Shown one piece after another: positions 27,987-36,032 of a stretch of DNA of 64,000 nt. The DNA lies in NCBI RefSeq assembly GCF_039540405.1, contig NZ_BAABEY010000025.1, positions 62,001 through 126,000 of the forward strand, given 5' to 3'. A program made the translations under genes and the position numbers. A model generated the notes under the pieces. That model saw nothing but the letters and a program-made list of their open reading frames with translations. It was not told the DNA's origin and ran no database searches. The first letter of the stretch is position 1; each line of letters begins with the position of its first letter. This DNA comes from Ravibacter arvi (GTDB lineage: Bacteria; Bacteroidota; Bacteroidia; Cytophagales; Spirosomataceae).

Positions 27987-28257
27987 ATAATTTAGTTTTA
28001 AGTCGGAAATAATTTTAACATTATTTAGAAAAATAATGGGAGCCCGCCACGGCCGATTACAAAGTTGGACGCGGTGGCAGGTTAAACAGACGGATCCGGA
28101 ATGACTCGTCCGCAGAATGGGGTTAAATGTTGAAATATAGAACGAACCCCTGAGGAGCAAACTACACGAAATACCACAATCAAAAGCACAACAAAAAAAA
28201 TAGCCCTGATTATCAGATATTTACAGACAACCCCTCCGGATGGAACATTTTTATTAT

Positions 28258-28265
28258 TATATTTG
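28258..28265 (+). promoter_or_regulatory. Candidate -7 box (TATATTTG) driving a small RNA
   Basis: Plus-strand TATATTTG, an exact TAnnTTTG match, about 75 bp before a strong terminator hairpin. No ORF on the plus strand is downstream, so it would drive a short untranslated RNA. Confidence 0.4.
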
Positions 28266-28270
28266 GCATG

Positions 28271-28378
28271 TGAGGTTTGCTATCAGTCAACTCTGACTTA
28301 GGCAAACCAGCAATCACAGATAGAGGAGGGTTTACACGAAATGGTCCACTGTACTTACGGTGGACCATTTTTATTTTC
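28271..28378 (+). ncRNA. Putative stand-alone small RNA of about 105 nt
   Basis: A TAnnTTTG box at 28258, a structured body and an intrinsic terminator line up in a 535-bp gene-free spacer. Body: GGTTTGC (28274-28280) pairs perfectly with GCAAACC (28302-28308), and inside it AGTCA (28285-28289) pairs with TGACT (28294-28298) across a 4-nt loop. A single-stranded purine-rich part with GAGGAGGG follows, then the terminator hairpin 28339-28370 and a T-tract. The nearest gene downstream is on the other strand, so it is not a leader. I do not recognise the family; a 6S RNA is unlikely because the ends do not form one long stem. Coordinates are approximate. Confidence 0.5.
28339..28376 (+). terminator. 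Intrinsic terminator of the putative small RNA
   Basis: Perfect 11-bp inverted repeat, 28339-28349 (AAATGGTCCAC) and 28360-28370, loop of 10 nt, followed by TTATTTTCTT on the plus strand. The minus side lacks a T-tract, so it faces the plus strand. Confidence 0.8.
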
Positions 28379-28405
28379 TTTCGGTCCTGAAACCAGCATC
28401 AAGGG

Positions 28406-29080
28406 CTATTTCAGAGACACCTTGCGAAGCGACGACGGTACATGGAAATCAGGTTTCGTGGTAGCAGGATTTACCCACGTCAGCCAGTTTTCCTCCACAA
28501 CCGAATCCCGACGGCTGAACTCGGCCCGATAGGCGCCCATATAAAGCACGCCGGCAGTGCCGAGATTTTCCAGGAAATCGACGGGTACAATGCCTTCGAC
28601 AGCATAGCCCCCTTCCTTTCTCCGGGCCGCTACACGAAACCCCACCGGCGGTTCCCAATCGTAATCCATTTTCCGGTAATGCCGAGCCGCATACGACAGT
28701 ACCCTGCCGGCTGCATCGACCTCAAAACAATAGTATGCTCCCATGTTTTTATCCTTTGAAAAAAACAACTCCACACGATCGCCCTTCTCGATATCCCGTT
28801 CCTTTCGGAAATCATTTGCCAGGATCACCTCGTTATCTCTGACGTCAAAGTGGAAATACAGGCCGTCTGCACTGTACGCCAGAGAAAGAGCGGTTGCCGG
28901 CTCCACTTCCCTGTTCCAGGGATTCACAAAACCGGTGACAGGTTGCACGGCCTGCCAGAATTTTTCGTCACGCCGTCCATCGAGGACCGGCTGCTGACCC
29001 TGGATATGAGCCACCTTGTACACTTCCTCACTGGCGCCGCAGGAGAAAACAAAACAAACGCAGAAAAGAAAATATTTCAT
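28406..29080 (-). CDS. CBM9-like carbohydrate-binding lipoprotein
   Basis: 224 aa. The N-terminus MKYFLFCVCFVFSCGAS suggests a lipoprotein signal with the lipid Cys near residue 14. The body, about 30-220, matches family 9 carbohydrate-binding modules (DUF1083-like, found in xylanases): VLDGRRDEKFWQAVQPVTGF, LSLAYSADGLYFHFDVRD, GDRVELFFSKDKN and YYCFEVDAAGRV. No catalytic domain is attached. It probably holds a glycan or sugar at the cell surface. Its neighbours (a small RNA and a 71-aa ORF) give no hint of substrate. Confidence 0.83.
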   Translation of the reverse strand: MKYFLFCVCFVFSCGASEEVYKVAHIQGQQPVLDGRRDEKFWQAVQPVTGFVNPWNREVEPATALSLAYSADGLYFHFDVRDNEVILANDFRKERDIEKGDRVELFFSKDKNMGAYYCFEVDAAGRVLSYAARHYRKMDYDWEPPVGFRVAARRKEGGYAVEGIVPVDFLENLGTAGVLYMGAYRAEFSRRDSVVEENWLTWVNPATTKPDFHVPSSLRKVSLK

Positions 29081-29122
29081 TTTTTGAGATGGGACCTGCA
29101 GGGTTACAGAGAAGTTGAGATT

Positions 29123-29338
29123 TTATCGGGCCGCTCGCTCCCAGAGCTGAAAATGAAAGGTCCCGTCCTTTTCCTCAACAAGATGCGGGTAAAAGAACAA
29201 ATCAAAACGCTGATGATGGTCGAGGGTCGATTGCATGAAATTAATCGCATCGTCCAGGGTCTCCCCCTTATCCGGTATCAGTTCCTGTGTGGTTCCGTTT
29301 TTCCAGCTTTTTACCTGCTCGGCTTGTAATGCTTTCAT
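29123..29338 (-). CDS. Small uncharacterised protein (71 aa)
   Basis: ATG-started ORF of 71 codons upstream of the CBM9 gene, same strand, 42 bp apart. The sequence has a plausible globular composition (LDDAINFMQSTLDHHQRFDL, then a KDGTFHFQLWERA tail) with Trp, Phe and His, unlike a shadow ORF, and nothing is coded on the other strand over most of it. I do not recognise a family and see no signal peptide or membrane helix. It may share a transcript with the CBM9 gene. Reality moderately likely. Confidence 0.5.
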   Translation of the reverse strand: MKALQAEQVKSWKNGTTQELIPDKGETLDDAINFMQSTLDHHQRFDLFFYPHLVEEKDGTFHFQLWERAAR

Positions 29339-29773
29339 GACTGTTCAGGTTGGTTAGACCGAAAAGGTATCATTTTTAAATCTGAAATAACTAAAACAGG
29401 CCGGAAAAACAGGCTCGGCTCAGATTACCTGGTCGTCCCTTTTTTATTTGCCCCTAAAGTCTCCTCGGGCCCATACTGCCCACTTTATGTCCGAGACAGG
29501 CTACAATAATCAGGAGGTTACAGAATATAGACATCTCTCTCATGGTATCCCCAAATACCATATGGACGAGATAAGGGAGAAAAAACAGATACCTGTATTC
29601 GTGTTTCATATCCGGCGCTTAGCCTTACAATAATAGGGATTAGACAGTAAAAGAACAAGAGATAAATAAGCCACTAATTCTATAGAAGCGACACTGGCTT
29701 TTTGGGCCTAAATAAACAACATTTAGCTTTAAAACTGGCTGATTATCCAACACTTGTAAGGTTGCAGGACCGA
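29339..29773. other. Gene-free spacer, nothing recognised
   Basis: This 435-bp stretch holds no ORF with credible composition. One weak hairpin (AAGCCA...TGGCTT with a T-tract, near 29680-29706) could act as a plus-strand terminator but has a long loop. It leads into the repeat island that starts at 29774. Confidence 0.5.
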
Positions 29774-30072
29774 AAAGGTTTCGACGGGCTCACCCACCCC
29801 CCGCAGCACCATCCGGACGGCGCCGCGCCCTTCGAAGACCTTTCTATACTTGGATGTAAATTTAATAAAGCCGAGACGCTGTACTTTAGTTGCAGAGAAT
29901 TCACGAATAAGGTCGGTCATTCCCAGAAAGAAGTTTTTTGCGAAACACCTTGAAGTGGAGATGACGACTTGGTTCATAAAATCAGCACAATACCTGGTGA
30001 TAAGCATATTTAACCGGTTTTTATACCCGTAACAGATAATGGTAGGTGGGTAGCCGGAGGGGGTGGTCGGAC

Positions 30073-30198
30073 GGTCATCCTGAGAAAAAAGCAGTGGAGC
30101 CGAAGGATCTCCCGTTGCTATAAAAAACTCCTCTGAAAGGGGTTTGGTGCTGGAAGCGGGAGATCCCTCCATTCCGCTGCGCTTCAGTCGGGATGACC
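30073..30198. repeat. 126-bp palindromic dispersed-type repeat
   Basis: Ends are exact inverted octamers GGTCATCC (30073-30080) and GGATGACC (30191-30198). An inner pair GGATCTCCCG (30105-30114) and CGGGAGATCC (30157-30166) is a perfect 10-bp inverted match. The layout matches the GTCATCC...GGGATCTCC type of intergenic repeats seen in many Bacteroidota genomes. Confidence 0.65.
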
Positions 30199-30305
30199 CT
30201 ACGGCCGGCGTACCCATCCCAATTCGTAAATTCTGTACAACGAAGTGCAAGTGCCTGATCGTCACACGCTGGGTTTCTATTGAGTTTATGTTCAAGGATA
30301 AAAGG

Positions 30306-30349
30306 CCTTCGACAAGCTCAGGCACCCTCCTTCGACAAGCTCAGGCACC
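30306..30349. repeat. Two tandem copies of the CCTTCGACAAGCTCAGG repeat
   Basis: CCTTCGACAAGCTCAGGCACC occurs at 30306-30326 and again at 30329-30349 (21 identical bases, 23-bp period). This dispersed repeat is known to create spurious ORFs containing PELVEG when translated on the other strand. Confidence 0.75.
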
Positions 30350-30414
30350 GTCCGGAGGGCACCATCCGGAGGACACCATCCGGAGGGCACCGTCCGGAGG
30401 ACACCGTCCGGATG
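30345..30414. repeat. Five 14-bp tandem units (GCACCRTCCGGAGG)
   Basis: Consecutive units at 30345, 30359, 30373, 30387 and 30401 read (G/A)CACC(G/A)TCCGGAGG, with the last ending in ATG. Differences are confined to units' first base, one R position and the last unit's end. It continues directly from the preceding repeat and runs into the right inverted end of the island. Confidence 0.8.
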
Positions 30415-30570
30415 GTGGGTGAGCCCGTCGAACCCTTTTTATGCCCCAAACTCACAGCCTTCGGATGTTCAAACAGGGCAAAATCAACACTTGAAGAATT
30501 TGTTGTACACCTAAATCAGGTCGTCCGGCCCGCGGGAATTCGTGGCGAATGTTGCAGATCAAACAAAAAA

Positions 30571-30594
30571 GCACTTAACATTTCTGCTAAGTGC
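30571..30594 (-). terminator. Terminator downstream of tRNA-Arg
   Basis: GCACTTA (30571-30577) pairs with TAAGTGC (30588-30594); on the minus strand it is followed by TTTTTTGTTT. It lies 12 bp past the 3' end of tRNA-Arg. Confidence 0.7.
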
Positions 30595-30606
30595 CTCGTT
30601 TTCAAG

Positions 30607-30680
30607 TGATCCCGTTTGGATTCGAACCAAAGACCTACTGCTTAGAAGGCAGTTGCTCTATCCAGCTGAGCTACGAGACC
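30607..30680 (-). tRNA. tRNA-Arg(TCT)
   Basis: 74 nt on the minus strand. Acceptor stem GGTCTCG/CGGGATC (one G-T pair each end region), D-arm GCTCAGCTGGATAGAGC, anticodon stem ACTGC/GCAGT with loop CTTCTAA giving anticodon TCT, and T-arm TTTGGTTCGAATCCAAA. Discriminator A; CCA is not encoded. It lies 65 bp downstream of tRNA-Pro with a terminator between them. Confidence 0.97.
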
Positions 30681-30700
30681 CTACACTTGTTTGCTAAAAA

Positions 30701-30744
30701 AACAGGCAGATAGCAGTATAACAAGTTACTACTAACTGCCTGTT
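30701..30744 (-). terminator. Terminator between tRNA-Pro and tRNA-Arg
   Basis: AACAGGCAG (30701-30709) and CTGCCTGTT (30736-30744) form a 9-bp stem; on the minus strand TTTTTTTAGC follows. It suggests the two tRNA genes are separate transcripts or partly uncoupled. Confidence 0.6.
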
Positions 30745-30745
30745 G

Positions 30746-30819
<74 letters not shown>

Positions 30820-30964
30820 ATTCCTACTCCAACTCTTTCGTTGTTTCTGAATACGGATGCAAAAGTAGCGTTATTCAGGATATTGCGCAAGCAGGGACCC
30901 CTAAAAATTTTGTAATATTTTCCCCCACCCACACAATATCCTGAGAACCAATCGCTTTATTTGA

Positions 30965-33217
30965 TCACTCCGATTCTTTTTTTGTAAAAACAGCCAGCGT
31001 ATGCTGATGCCCCTCCTTTTCACCCGCAAGCGATGCCGTCGCCGTGATCGGACGGCACTCCGGAATCTTCCCGACGGCCACCGTCTTCGCCGGCTCCAGG
31101 TTTGCATGTGCAGGTTTCTCCGAAATATGCGGTGCTATTACCAGCGATACAATCGACATCAGCTTGATCAGGATGTTCATCGACGGGCCCGAAGTATCTT
31201 TAAAAGGATCACCCACGGTATCGCCTGTCACCGCCGCCTTGTGTGGTTCTGACTTTTTGAAGAACTTCTCTCCGTTGATCATTACACCTTTTTCAAAAGA
31301 TTTCTTGGCGTTGTCCCAGGCGCCGCCCGCGTTGTTCTGGAAAATTCCCATCAAAACGCCGGAAACGGTCACACCGGCCAAAGTACCGCCCAGCACCTCC
31401 GGCCCGAACAGGAACCCGATCACTACCGGTACAAGCAGCGCGATGAGCCCGGGGGCAATCATCTCACGGATGGAGGCCTGCGTTGAAATAGCTACACATT
31501 TGTCATATTCCGGCTTCGCCTTTCCCTCCATAATGCCCGGGATCTCACGGAATTGACGGCGCACTTCCTCGACCATTTTCATCGCAGCCCTGCCCACGGC
31601 AGCTATGGCCAGCGAAGAAAAAATAAACGGTATCATAGCGCCTACAAACAACCCAGCCAGAACGTTCGCTTTGTAAATGTCAATGGCACTGATTCCGGCG
31701 ACTCCGCAGAACGCAGCGAACAGGGCCAGCGAAGTCAAAGCAGCAGAAGCAATTGCAAATCCTTTGCCCGTAGCGGCAGTCGTATTTCCCACCGCATCAA
31801 GAATGTCGGTGCGCCCGCGTACTTCCTCCGGCAAATGCGACATTTCCGCGATACCGCCGGCATTATCGGCGATCGGGCCAAAGGCGTCAATAGCCAGCTG
31901 CATAGCGGTAGTTGCCATCATACCGGCGGCAGCGATCGCCACACCGTATAAACCGGCCAGCTCATAGCTTCCGAAAATACCGGCCGCAAGTACCAGGATC
32001 GGAATCACGGTAGACTCCATCCCCACGGAAAGCCCGCCGATGATATTGGTAGCATGGCCCGTCGACGACTGGTTTACAATCGACTGTACCGGGCGTTTTC
32101 CCATAGCGGTATAGTACTCGGTAACAATAGACATAATAGCACCCACAACGGATCCCAGCAAAATAGCCAGGAATACGTCCATGGAGGTGAAATCAACGCC
32201 GCGTATTGTCAGCACGCTGTCCGGAAGCAGCATCATCGTAATCGGGTAGGCCGCGATCAGGGTAATCACAATAGACCCCCAGTTCCCGAGGTTAAGCGCA
32301 CTCTGAACGTTTCCATCTTCGCTGTTAATTCTTACAAACAGCATTCCGATGATAGAAGCAATCAACCCGACGCCGGCTATCACCATAGGCAAAAGAATCG
32401 GCGCAATCCCGCCAAAGTTATCTGCCGATATTATTTCGCGTCCCAATACCATGGTCGCAAGAATAGTCGCCACGTACGATCCGAAAAGGTCTGCACCCAT
32501 ACCGGCCACATCGCCTACGTTATCGCCCACGTTGTCGGCAATGGTGGCAGGGTTACGCGGGTCGTCCTCCGGGATCCCCGCTTCTACCTTACCTACCAGG
32601 TCGGCCCCTACGTCGGCTGCCTTGGTGTAAATCCCGCCGCCTACCCGGGCAAACAGGGCTATTGATTCGGCGCCCAGCGAAAAACCGGCGAGCACCTCCA
32701 GTACGCGCTCCATAGCAAGGCCGTTAACGTCCCCGCTGTCGCCTATGAATAAATTATAAAAGACAATAAAAAGAGACCCCAGACCCAGTACGGCAAGACT
32801 CGCCACCCCGATCCCCATCACACTTCCGCCTGTAAAAGATACCTCCAGGGCTTTTTTCAAGCTTGTGCGCGCCGCCTGCGTCGTACGCACATTCGATTTA
32901 GTGGCTATATTCATACCGATATAGCCGGCAAACGCCGAGACGAACGCGCCTATTAAAAAAGAGAGCCCTATCAGGGAACTCGAGTTTTCAACCAGGGTAC
33001 CCGAATAACCCAATAATATACTGACCACTACACCAAAGACGATCAAGACCCGCCATTCCGCCCTTAAAAAGGCCAGAGCACCGGCTGCAATCGCATTGGC
33101 AATTTCTTGCATACCCGGGTCGCCGGCATCCTGCCTGACTACCCACCCGCGTTTAAAAAACATTACCAACAACCCCGCTAATCCGAGTGCCGGCACCAAG
33201 TACGTAACTGTATTCAT
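30965..33217 (-). CDS. hppA: Membrane-bound ion-translocating pyrophosphatase, K+-dependent type
   Basis: 750 aa with about 16 transmembrane helices. It hydrolyses pyrophosphate and pumps H+ and/or Na+ across the inner membrane. The catalytic segments are GGIYTKAADVGADLVGKVE (about residues 190-208) and DDPRNPATIADNVGDNVGD (about 212-230), both with conserved Asp residues for Mg-PPi. The segment GNTTAATGKGFAIASAA has Ala where K+-independent enzymes carry Lys, which points to the K+-dependent class. Whether the pumped ion is Na+ or H+ cannot be decided by eye. A TAnnTTTG box lies 37 bp upstream. Single gene. Confidence 0.96.
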   Translation of the reverse strand: MNTVTYLVPALGLAGLLVMFFKRGWVVRQDAGDPGMQEIANAIAAGALAFLRAEWRVLIVFGVVVSILLGYSGTLVENSSSLIGLSFLIGAFVSAFAGYIGMNIATKSNVRTTQAARTSLKKALEVSFTGGSVMGIGVASLAVLGLGSLFIVFYNLFIGDSGDVNGLAMERVLEVLAGFSLGAESIALFARVGGGIYTKAADVGADLVGKVEAGIPEDDPRNPATIADNVGDNVGDVAGMGADLFGSYVATILATMVLGREIISADNFGGIAPILLPMVIAGVGLIASIIGMLFVRINSEDGNVQSALNLGNWGSIVITLIAAYPITMMLLPDSVLTIRGVDFTSMDVFLAILLGSVVGAIMSIVTEYYTAMGKRPVQSIVNQSSTGHATNIIGGLSVGMESTVIPILVLAAGIFGSYELAGLYGVAIAAAGMMATTAMQLAIDAFGPIADNAGGIAEMSHLPEEVRGRTDILDAVGNTTAATGKGFAIASAALTSLALFAAFCGVAGISAIDIYKANVLAGLFVGAMIPFIFSSLAIAAVGRAAMKMVEEVRRQFREIPGIMEGKAKPEYDKCVAISTQASIREMIAPGLIALLVPVVIGFLFGPEVLGGTLAGVTVSGVLMGIFQNNAGGAWDNAKKSFEKGVMINGEKFFKKSEPHKAAVTGDTVGDPFKDTSGPSMNILIKLMSIVSLVIAPHISEKPAHANLEPAKTVAVGKIPECRPITATASLAGEKEGHQHTLAVFTKKESE

Positions 33218-33467
33218 ATATTAATTTTAATAAATAATTGAACTTAACTCGTACAAATATATATTTTCCGTCCTAATAAAAAACCAGGCCACCAACTAAT
33301 TAAACGAAGAATTAACATTTCTCCGAAATAATCACGCAAGAACAAATAGAATCGAGGTTAGAATCCGCGGTAAAATGGCCAAAATACAAAACAAATACCC
33401 TACCGGACAGGCGGGAACGCCCATTGCAAAAACCAGCCATGCTACAACCGGTGAGGTATATAGGTAT
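33218..33467. other. Spacer with hppA promoter region; no gene
   Basis: Holds the hppA promoter at its left end. The rest is AT-rich and contains only a short frame (33312-33503, minus) with no credible composition that runs into the terminator. Confidence 0.6.
33254..33261 (-). promoter_or_regulatory. Candidate -7 box (TATATTTG) for hppA
   Basis: Minus-strand TATATTTG, exact TAnnTTTG, 36 bp before the hppA ATG, in AT-rich sequence. Confidence 0.55.
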
Positions 33468-33492
33468 AAAAAAAGCGGCCCGTAAAAGCCGC
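33468..33492 (-). terminator. Terminator of the response-regulator gene
   Basis: GCGGC (33475-33479) and GCCGC (33488-33492) enclose an 8-nt loop; on the minus strand TTTTTTTATAC follows. It lies 7 bp past the stop of the regulator gene. Confidence 0.75.
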
Positions 33493-33499
33493 CTCCGTT

Positions 33500-34558
33500 T
33501 CAATTTTTCATCCGCCGTAAACGCTCAAGCTCGAGCACTGTAATATTACTCCCTTTAAGCGATATGAGGTTTTCATCCTTGAAATCCGACAAGGTGCGAA
33601 TGACGGTTTCGGTGGCGGTTCCCACAATTCCGGCAATATCTTCCCTCGACATCGAAACGGAAAACGGGTCTTTCCCCTCTTTGCCATACATCTCATACAA
33701 ATAGACCAGCGCCTCAGCCACCCGTTTTCGCACAGAATTATAGGCAAGCTTTAAAAGGCTCTCTTCGCGGTCTTTGACTTCATTCGAGAGCATCCGGATA
33801 AACTTTCCGGACAAGTTTCGATCCGATTCGAGTAACTTAAAAAAATCATGTTTCGGAATAAAGCTTACCGTTGCATCTTCGAGCGCAACTACCGAATCCT
33901 GGTAGGTATTTCCCTTGATCAGGTCTGCATACCCGAAAAAGTCTCCAACTTTGTACAATTCAGTGATATATTCTTTGCCAAGATCGTTGATCCGGCGTGC
34001 TTTTGCCCGCCCGCTCTCAAGAAAATAAACCCCTCCCGGATAAGTATTTTCGTTATAGATACTTTCTTTTTTCTTGTAGGTATGGGTCCTTCTGTTTTCA
34101 GCCAGGTGCCTCAGTTCCTGGAAATGTCGCACTTCGCCGAGAAATGCGCTTAACCCCTCTGCATTTCTTGAAAATTGTGTTTTCAGAAGCTCGCTTTTAT
34201 GCAGCCTTACCTCAACGGCCTGCAGAAGCTCCACATCGTCGAAAGGCTTGGTGAGGTAGTCATCTGCCCCGAGGAGCATGCCTTTCCTCAAATCGGATTT
34301 TTCCGCCTTGGCCGTCAGAAAAATAAAAGGAATACTCGCTGTCTCCTGTGTGTTGCTCAGCAAATGAAGTACACCGAAGCCATCCAGCTCGGGCATCATA
34401 ATATCGCAGATGATAAGGTCCGGAAACTCGGTTTGCGCCAGGGCAACGCCTTCTTTTCCGTTCACTGCCGTCACCACTTTGTAGCCGGAGAGCTCCAGAA
34501 TCTCCTGAGTGTTTTCCCTTACGTCGTCGTTATCTTCTATTAATAGTATTTTTTTCAT
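33500..34558 (-). CDS. Response regulator fused to Crp/Fnr-type cNMP-binding and HTH domains
   Basis: 352 aa. The receiver domain, residues 1-120, has MKKILLIEDND (acidic pair), the phosphate acceptor Asp52 in IICDIMMPELDG and LTAK with the conserved Lys. A cyclic-nucleotide-binding-like beta roll, about 150-260, includes GGVYFLESGRAKARRI and GDFFGYADLI. The C-terminal winged helix (about 280-345) carries SREDIAGIVGTATETVIRTL as recognition region. FNR has E-x-x-S-R here; this protein keeps Glu and Arg but has Ile for Ser. No N-terminal Cys cluster for Fe-S is present. Next to a PAS kinase and cbb3 genes, it resembles a FixJ-FixK fused in one chain. ATG 34558 is used; the open frame extends 23 codons further. 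Confidence 0.93.
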   Translation of the reverse strand: MKKILLIEDNDDVRENTQEILELSGYKVVTAVNGKEGVALAQTEFPDLIICDIMMPELDGFGVLHLLSNTQETASIPFIFLTAKAEKSDLRKGMLLGADDYLTKPFDDVELLQAVEVRLHKSELLKTQFSRNAEGLSAFLGEVRHFQELRHLAENRRTHTYKKKESIYNENTYPGGVYFLESGRAKARRINDLGKEYITELYKVGDFFGYADLIKGNTYQDSVVALEDATVSFIPKHDFFKLLESDRNLSGKFIRMLSNEVKDREESLLKLAYNSVRKRVAEALVYLYEMYGKEGKDPFSVSMSREDIAGIVGTATETVIRTLSDFKDENLISLKGSNITVLELERLRRMKN

Positions 34559-34563
34559 GTTTG

Positions 34564-34644
34564 TAGTGAGGTTTGGAAGGGGTGAGCGGTGAGGTTGGAG
34601 GTATAAGGGGTGAGGCTCACACCTCATAGCTCACCCCTCAAACT
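34564..34644. repeat. Heptamer hairpin repeat, family A (copy 3)
   Basis: Left arm GTGAGGTTTGGAAGGGGTGAG, with GGTGAGGTTGGAGG-like units; right arm CTCACACCTCATAGCTCACCCCTC. The right arm overlaps the last six codons and the stop of the histidine kinase gene. It lies between kinase and response regulator genes. Confidence 0.65.
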
Positions 34645-35889
34645 TTTCTTCCTCCTCAGAGGTATTTCCAGAAAAAAAGTAGTTCCCTGTCCGACCTGGC
34701 TTTCAACCCGGACGTCCCCGTTCATCAATTCAAGATATTTCTTTACAATATTGAGCCCAAGGCCGGTCCCCTGGACGTTACCGCTGTTATGCGCCCGGAA
34801 GAAACGGTTAAATATATGCGGCAGGTCGCTTTCCGGAATGCCGATACCTGAATCCCTGCAGATCACCTTTATCTTGCTTTTGGTAACAATGGTTTTCAGG
34901 CTCACGTCTGCACGCGAATATTTAATACCATTTGATACCACGTTGATAATGACATTTTTCATCAGTTGGTCGTCTGCAAAAACAAGAGATTCCCCCTCGT
35001 GGGCATACAAAATGTTTTGCCCCGGCTTACATACACCCCTTAGCTCGTCAGTAAGCTGCGAACAGAAAATTTCCAGGTTAAACTGAACGGGAATACTCCG
35101 CAGCAAGCCCTCCTCCAGCTTCCCCAACGACAGGAAATCATTCAGTATTTCAGTGAGGTTATTAATGGCCGACTTAATACGCTGAACATGTTTCTGGCGC
35201 TTGTCGTCTTCCTCGGTTAGTTTATAGCGCCCTATCAGCGAAACAGACGACAGCATGGTCGCCAGCGGCGTGCGGAACTCATGCGAGGCAATCGTAACAA
35301 ACTGAGACTTCAGGTCATTGAGTTCCCGTTCGCTCTCCAATGCGCGAAGCACTTCGGCTTTGGATTCATTCAGCTCTTCCAGCGTTTGTGCCAACTCCTG
35401 GGTACGCTGTTTCACCCGTGCCTCAAGTTCTGCATTTAGCCTGACAATGGCCTCGTTCGCCTCAAAAATAGCCTTTTCGTGTTTCTTTCTATCGGTAATA
35501 TCAATAATGAAGCTGACAACAAACTGGCCTTCGCTGGTAGAAAAAGGACTGAGGCTCACTTCTACAGGGAACTCGGAACCATCCCGCCGGAGTGCGAGAA
35601 GCTCCCGGCCTATCCCCATCTTCCTGGCAAGCGGCTGGTGCATAAAACCGCTCCTATGGGCCATATGTTTTTCCGAAAACCGCCTCGGTATCAGTAACTC
35701 AATACTCTTCCCGATGATGTCCTCGCTAAATTCATACCCGAAAAGACTGAGCGCCCGCGGATTTACCATCGCAATATTTCCCACAGCATTCACAACCACA
35801 ATCCCTTCAGTAGCATGCTTAAACAGGGAATCCAGCATTTCAATATGTCCTTTCAAAGCTTCGGCTTGCTTGATAAAACTAGTTAACAT
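34624..35889 (-). CDS. PAS-domain sensor histidine kinase
   Basis: About 421 aa, cytosolic with no transmembrane helix. A PAS domain spans about residues 18-135: ATEGIVVVNAVGNIAMVNP, LFGYEFSEDIIGKS, RRDGSEFPVEVSLSPF. A coiled-coil linker (about 140-205) joins it to HisKA, with the phosphorylated His in FVTIASHEFRTPLATMLSS, and to HATPase_c (NVVSNGIKYS, DSGIGIPESDLPHIFNRFF, GTGLGLNIV). The PAS resembles FixL around MGIGREL, but at the position of the FixL heme His it has Arg, so heme binding is doubtful. Start is uncertain: ATG 35889 is used; ATG 35955 and GTG 36000 are in frame. It pairs with the downstream response regulator. Confidence 0.92.
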   Translation of the reverse strand: MLTSFIKQAEALKGHIEMLDSLFKHATEGIVVVNAVGNIAMVNPRALSLFGYEFSEDIIGKSIELLIPRRFSEKHMAHRSGFMHQPLARKMGIGRELLALRRDGSEFPVEVSLSPFSTSEGQFVVSFIIDITDRKKHEKAIFEANEAIVRLNAELEARVKQRTQELAQTLEELNESKAEVLRALESERELNDLKSQFVTIASHEFRTPLATMLSSVSLIGRYKLTEEDDKRQKHVQRIKSAINNLTEILNDFLSLGKLEEGLLRSIPVQFNLEIFCSQLTDELRGVCKPGQNILYAHEGESLVFADDQLMKNVIINVVSNGIKYSRADVSLKTIVTKSKIKVICRDSGIGIPESDLPHIFNRFFRAHNSGNVQGTGLGLNIVKKYLELMNGDVRVESQVGQGTTFFLEIPLRRKKSLRGEL

Positions 35890-36032
35890 TCCAAACTTAG
35901 AACTAGTTGAAGTCACGGCCAACCTTAACTCCGGTTTTTTTTTATCCAATGCCATACCGCTACAGATATTCAACTGCTGAGCCTTATCCTGAAATTCCAC
36001 GAAAGCCGATCGTTTATGAAAGCGACTTAATG

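Larger units (their letters stand above)
29774..30440. repeat. Repeat island bounded by inverted ends
   Basis: The left end 29774-29820 and the right end 30404-30440 are inverted copies sharing TTCGACGGGCTCACCCACC and CATCCGGACGG. Between them lie a 126-bp palindromic repeat (30073-30198), two copies of a CTTCGACAAGCTCAGG-type repeat, and five 14-bp tandem units. The GTCATCTCC... to ...GGGAATGAC stretch around 29918-29965 (minus strand orientation) looks like another dispersed repeat. No transposase motif is visible. Such islands next to tRNA genes are typical accumulation sites for repeats. Confidence 0.6.

Noticed and set aside
28271..28378. 6S RNA or cis-regulatory leader
   Set aside because: The ends do not form a long closing stem with a central bubble as in 6S RNA, and no plus-strand gene follows for a leader to control.
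29448..29633. 61-codon plus-strand ORF in the gene-free spacer
   Set aside because: Low-complexity composition, no start context and no neighbour logic; the whole 29339-29773 stretch looks non-coding.
29729..30325. 198-codon minus-strand ORF starting MPELVEG
   Set aside because: It begins inside the CTTCGACAAGCTCAGG repeat, ends in the inverted terminal repeat (GEPVE) and crosses the palindromic repeat. The PELVEG start is a known artefact of translating that repeat.
30345..30414. CRISPR array
   Set aside because: The 14-bp units are directly adjacent with no spacers and no Cas genes are present.
33312..33503. 63-codon minus-strand ORF downstream of the regulator gene
   Set aside because: It overlaps the terminator, starts within the regulator's end and has no protein-like composition.
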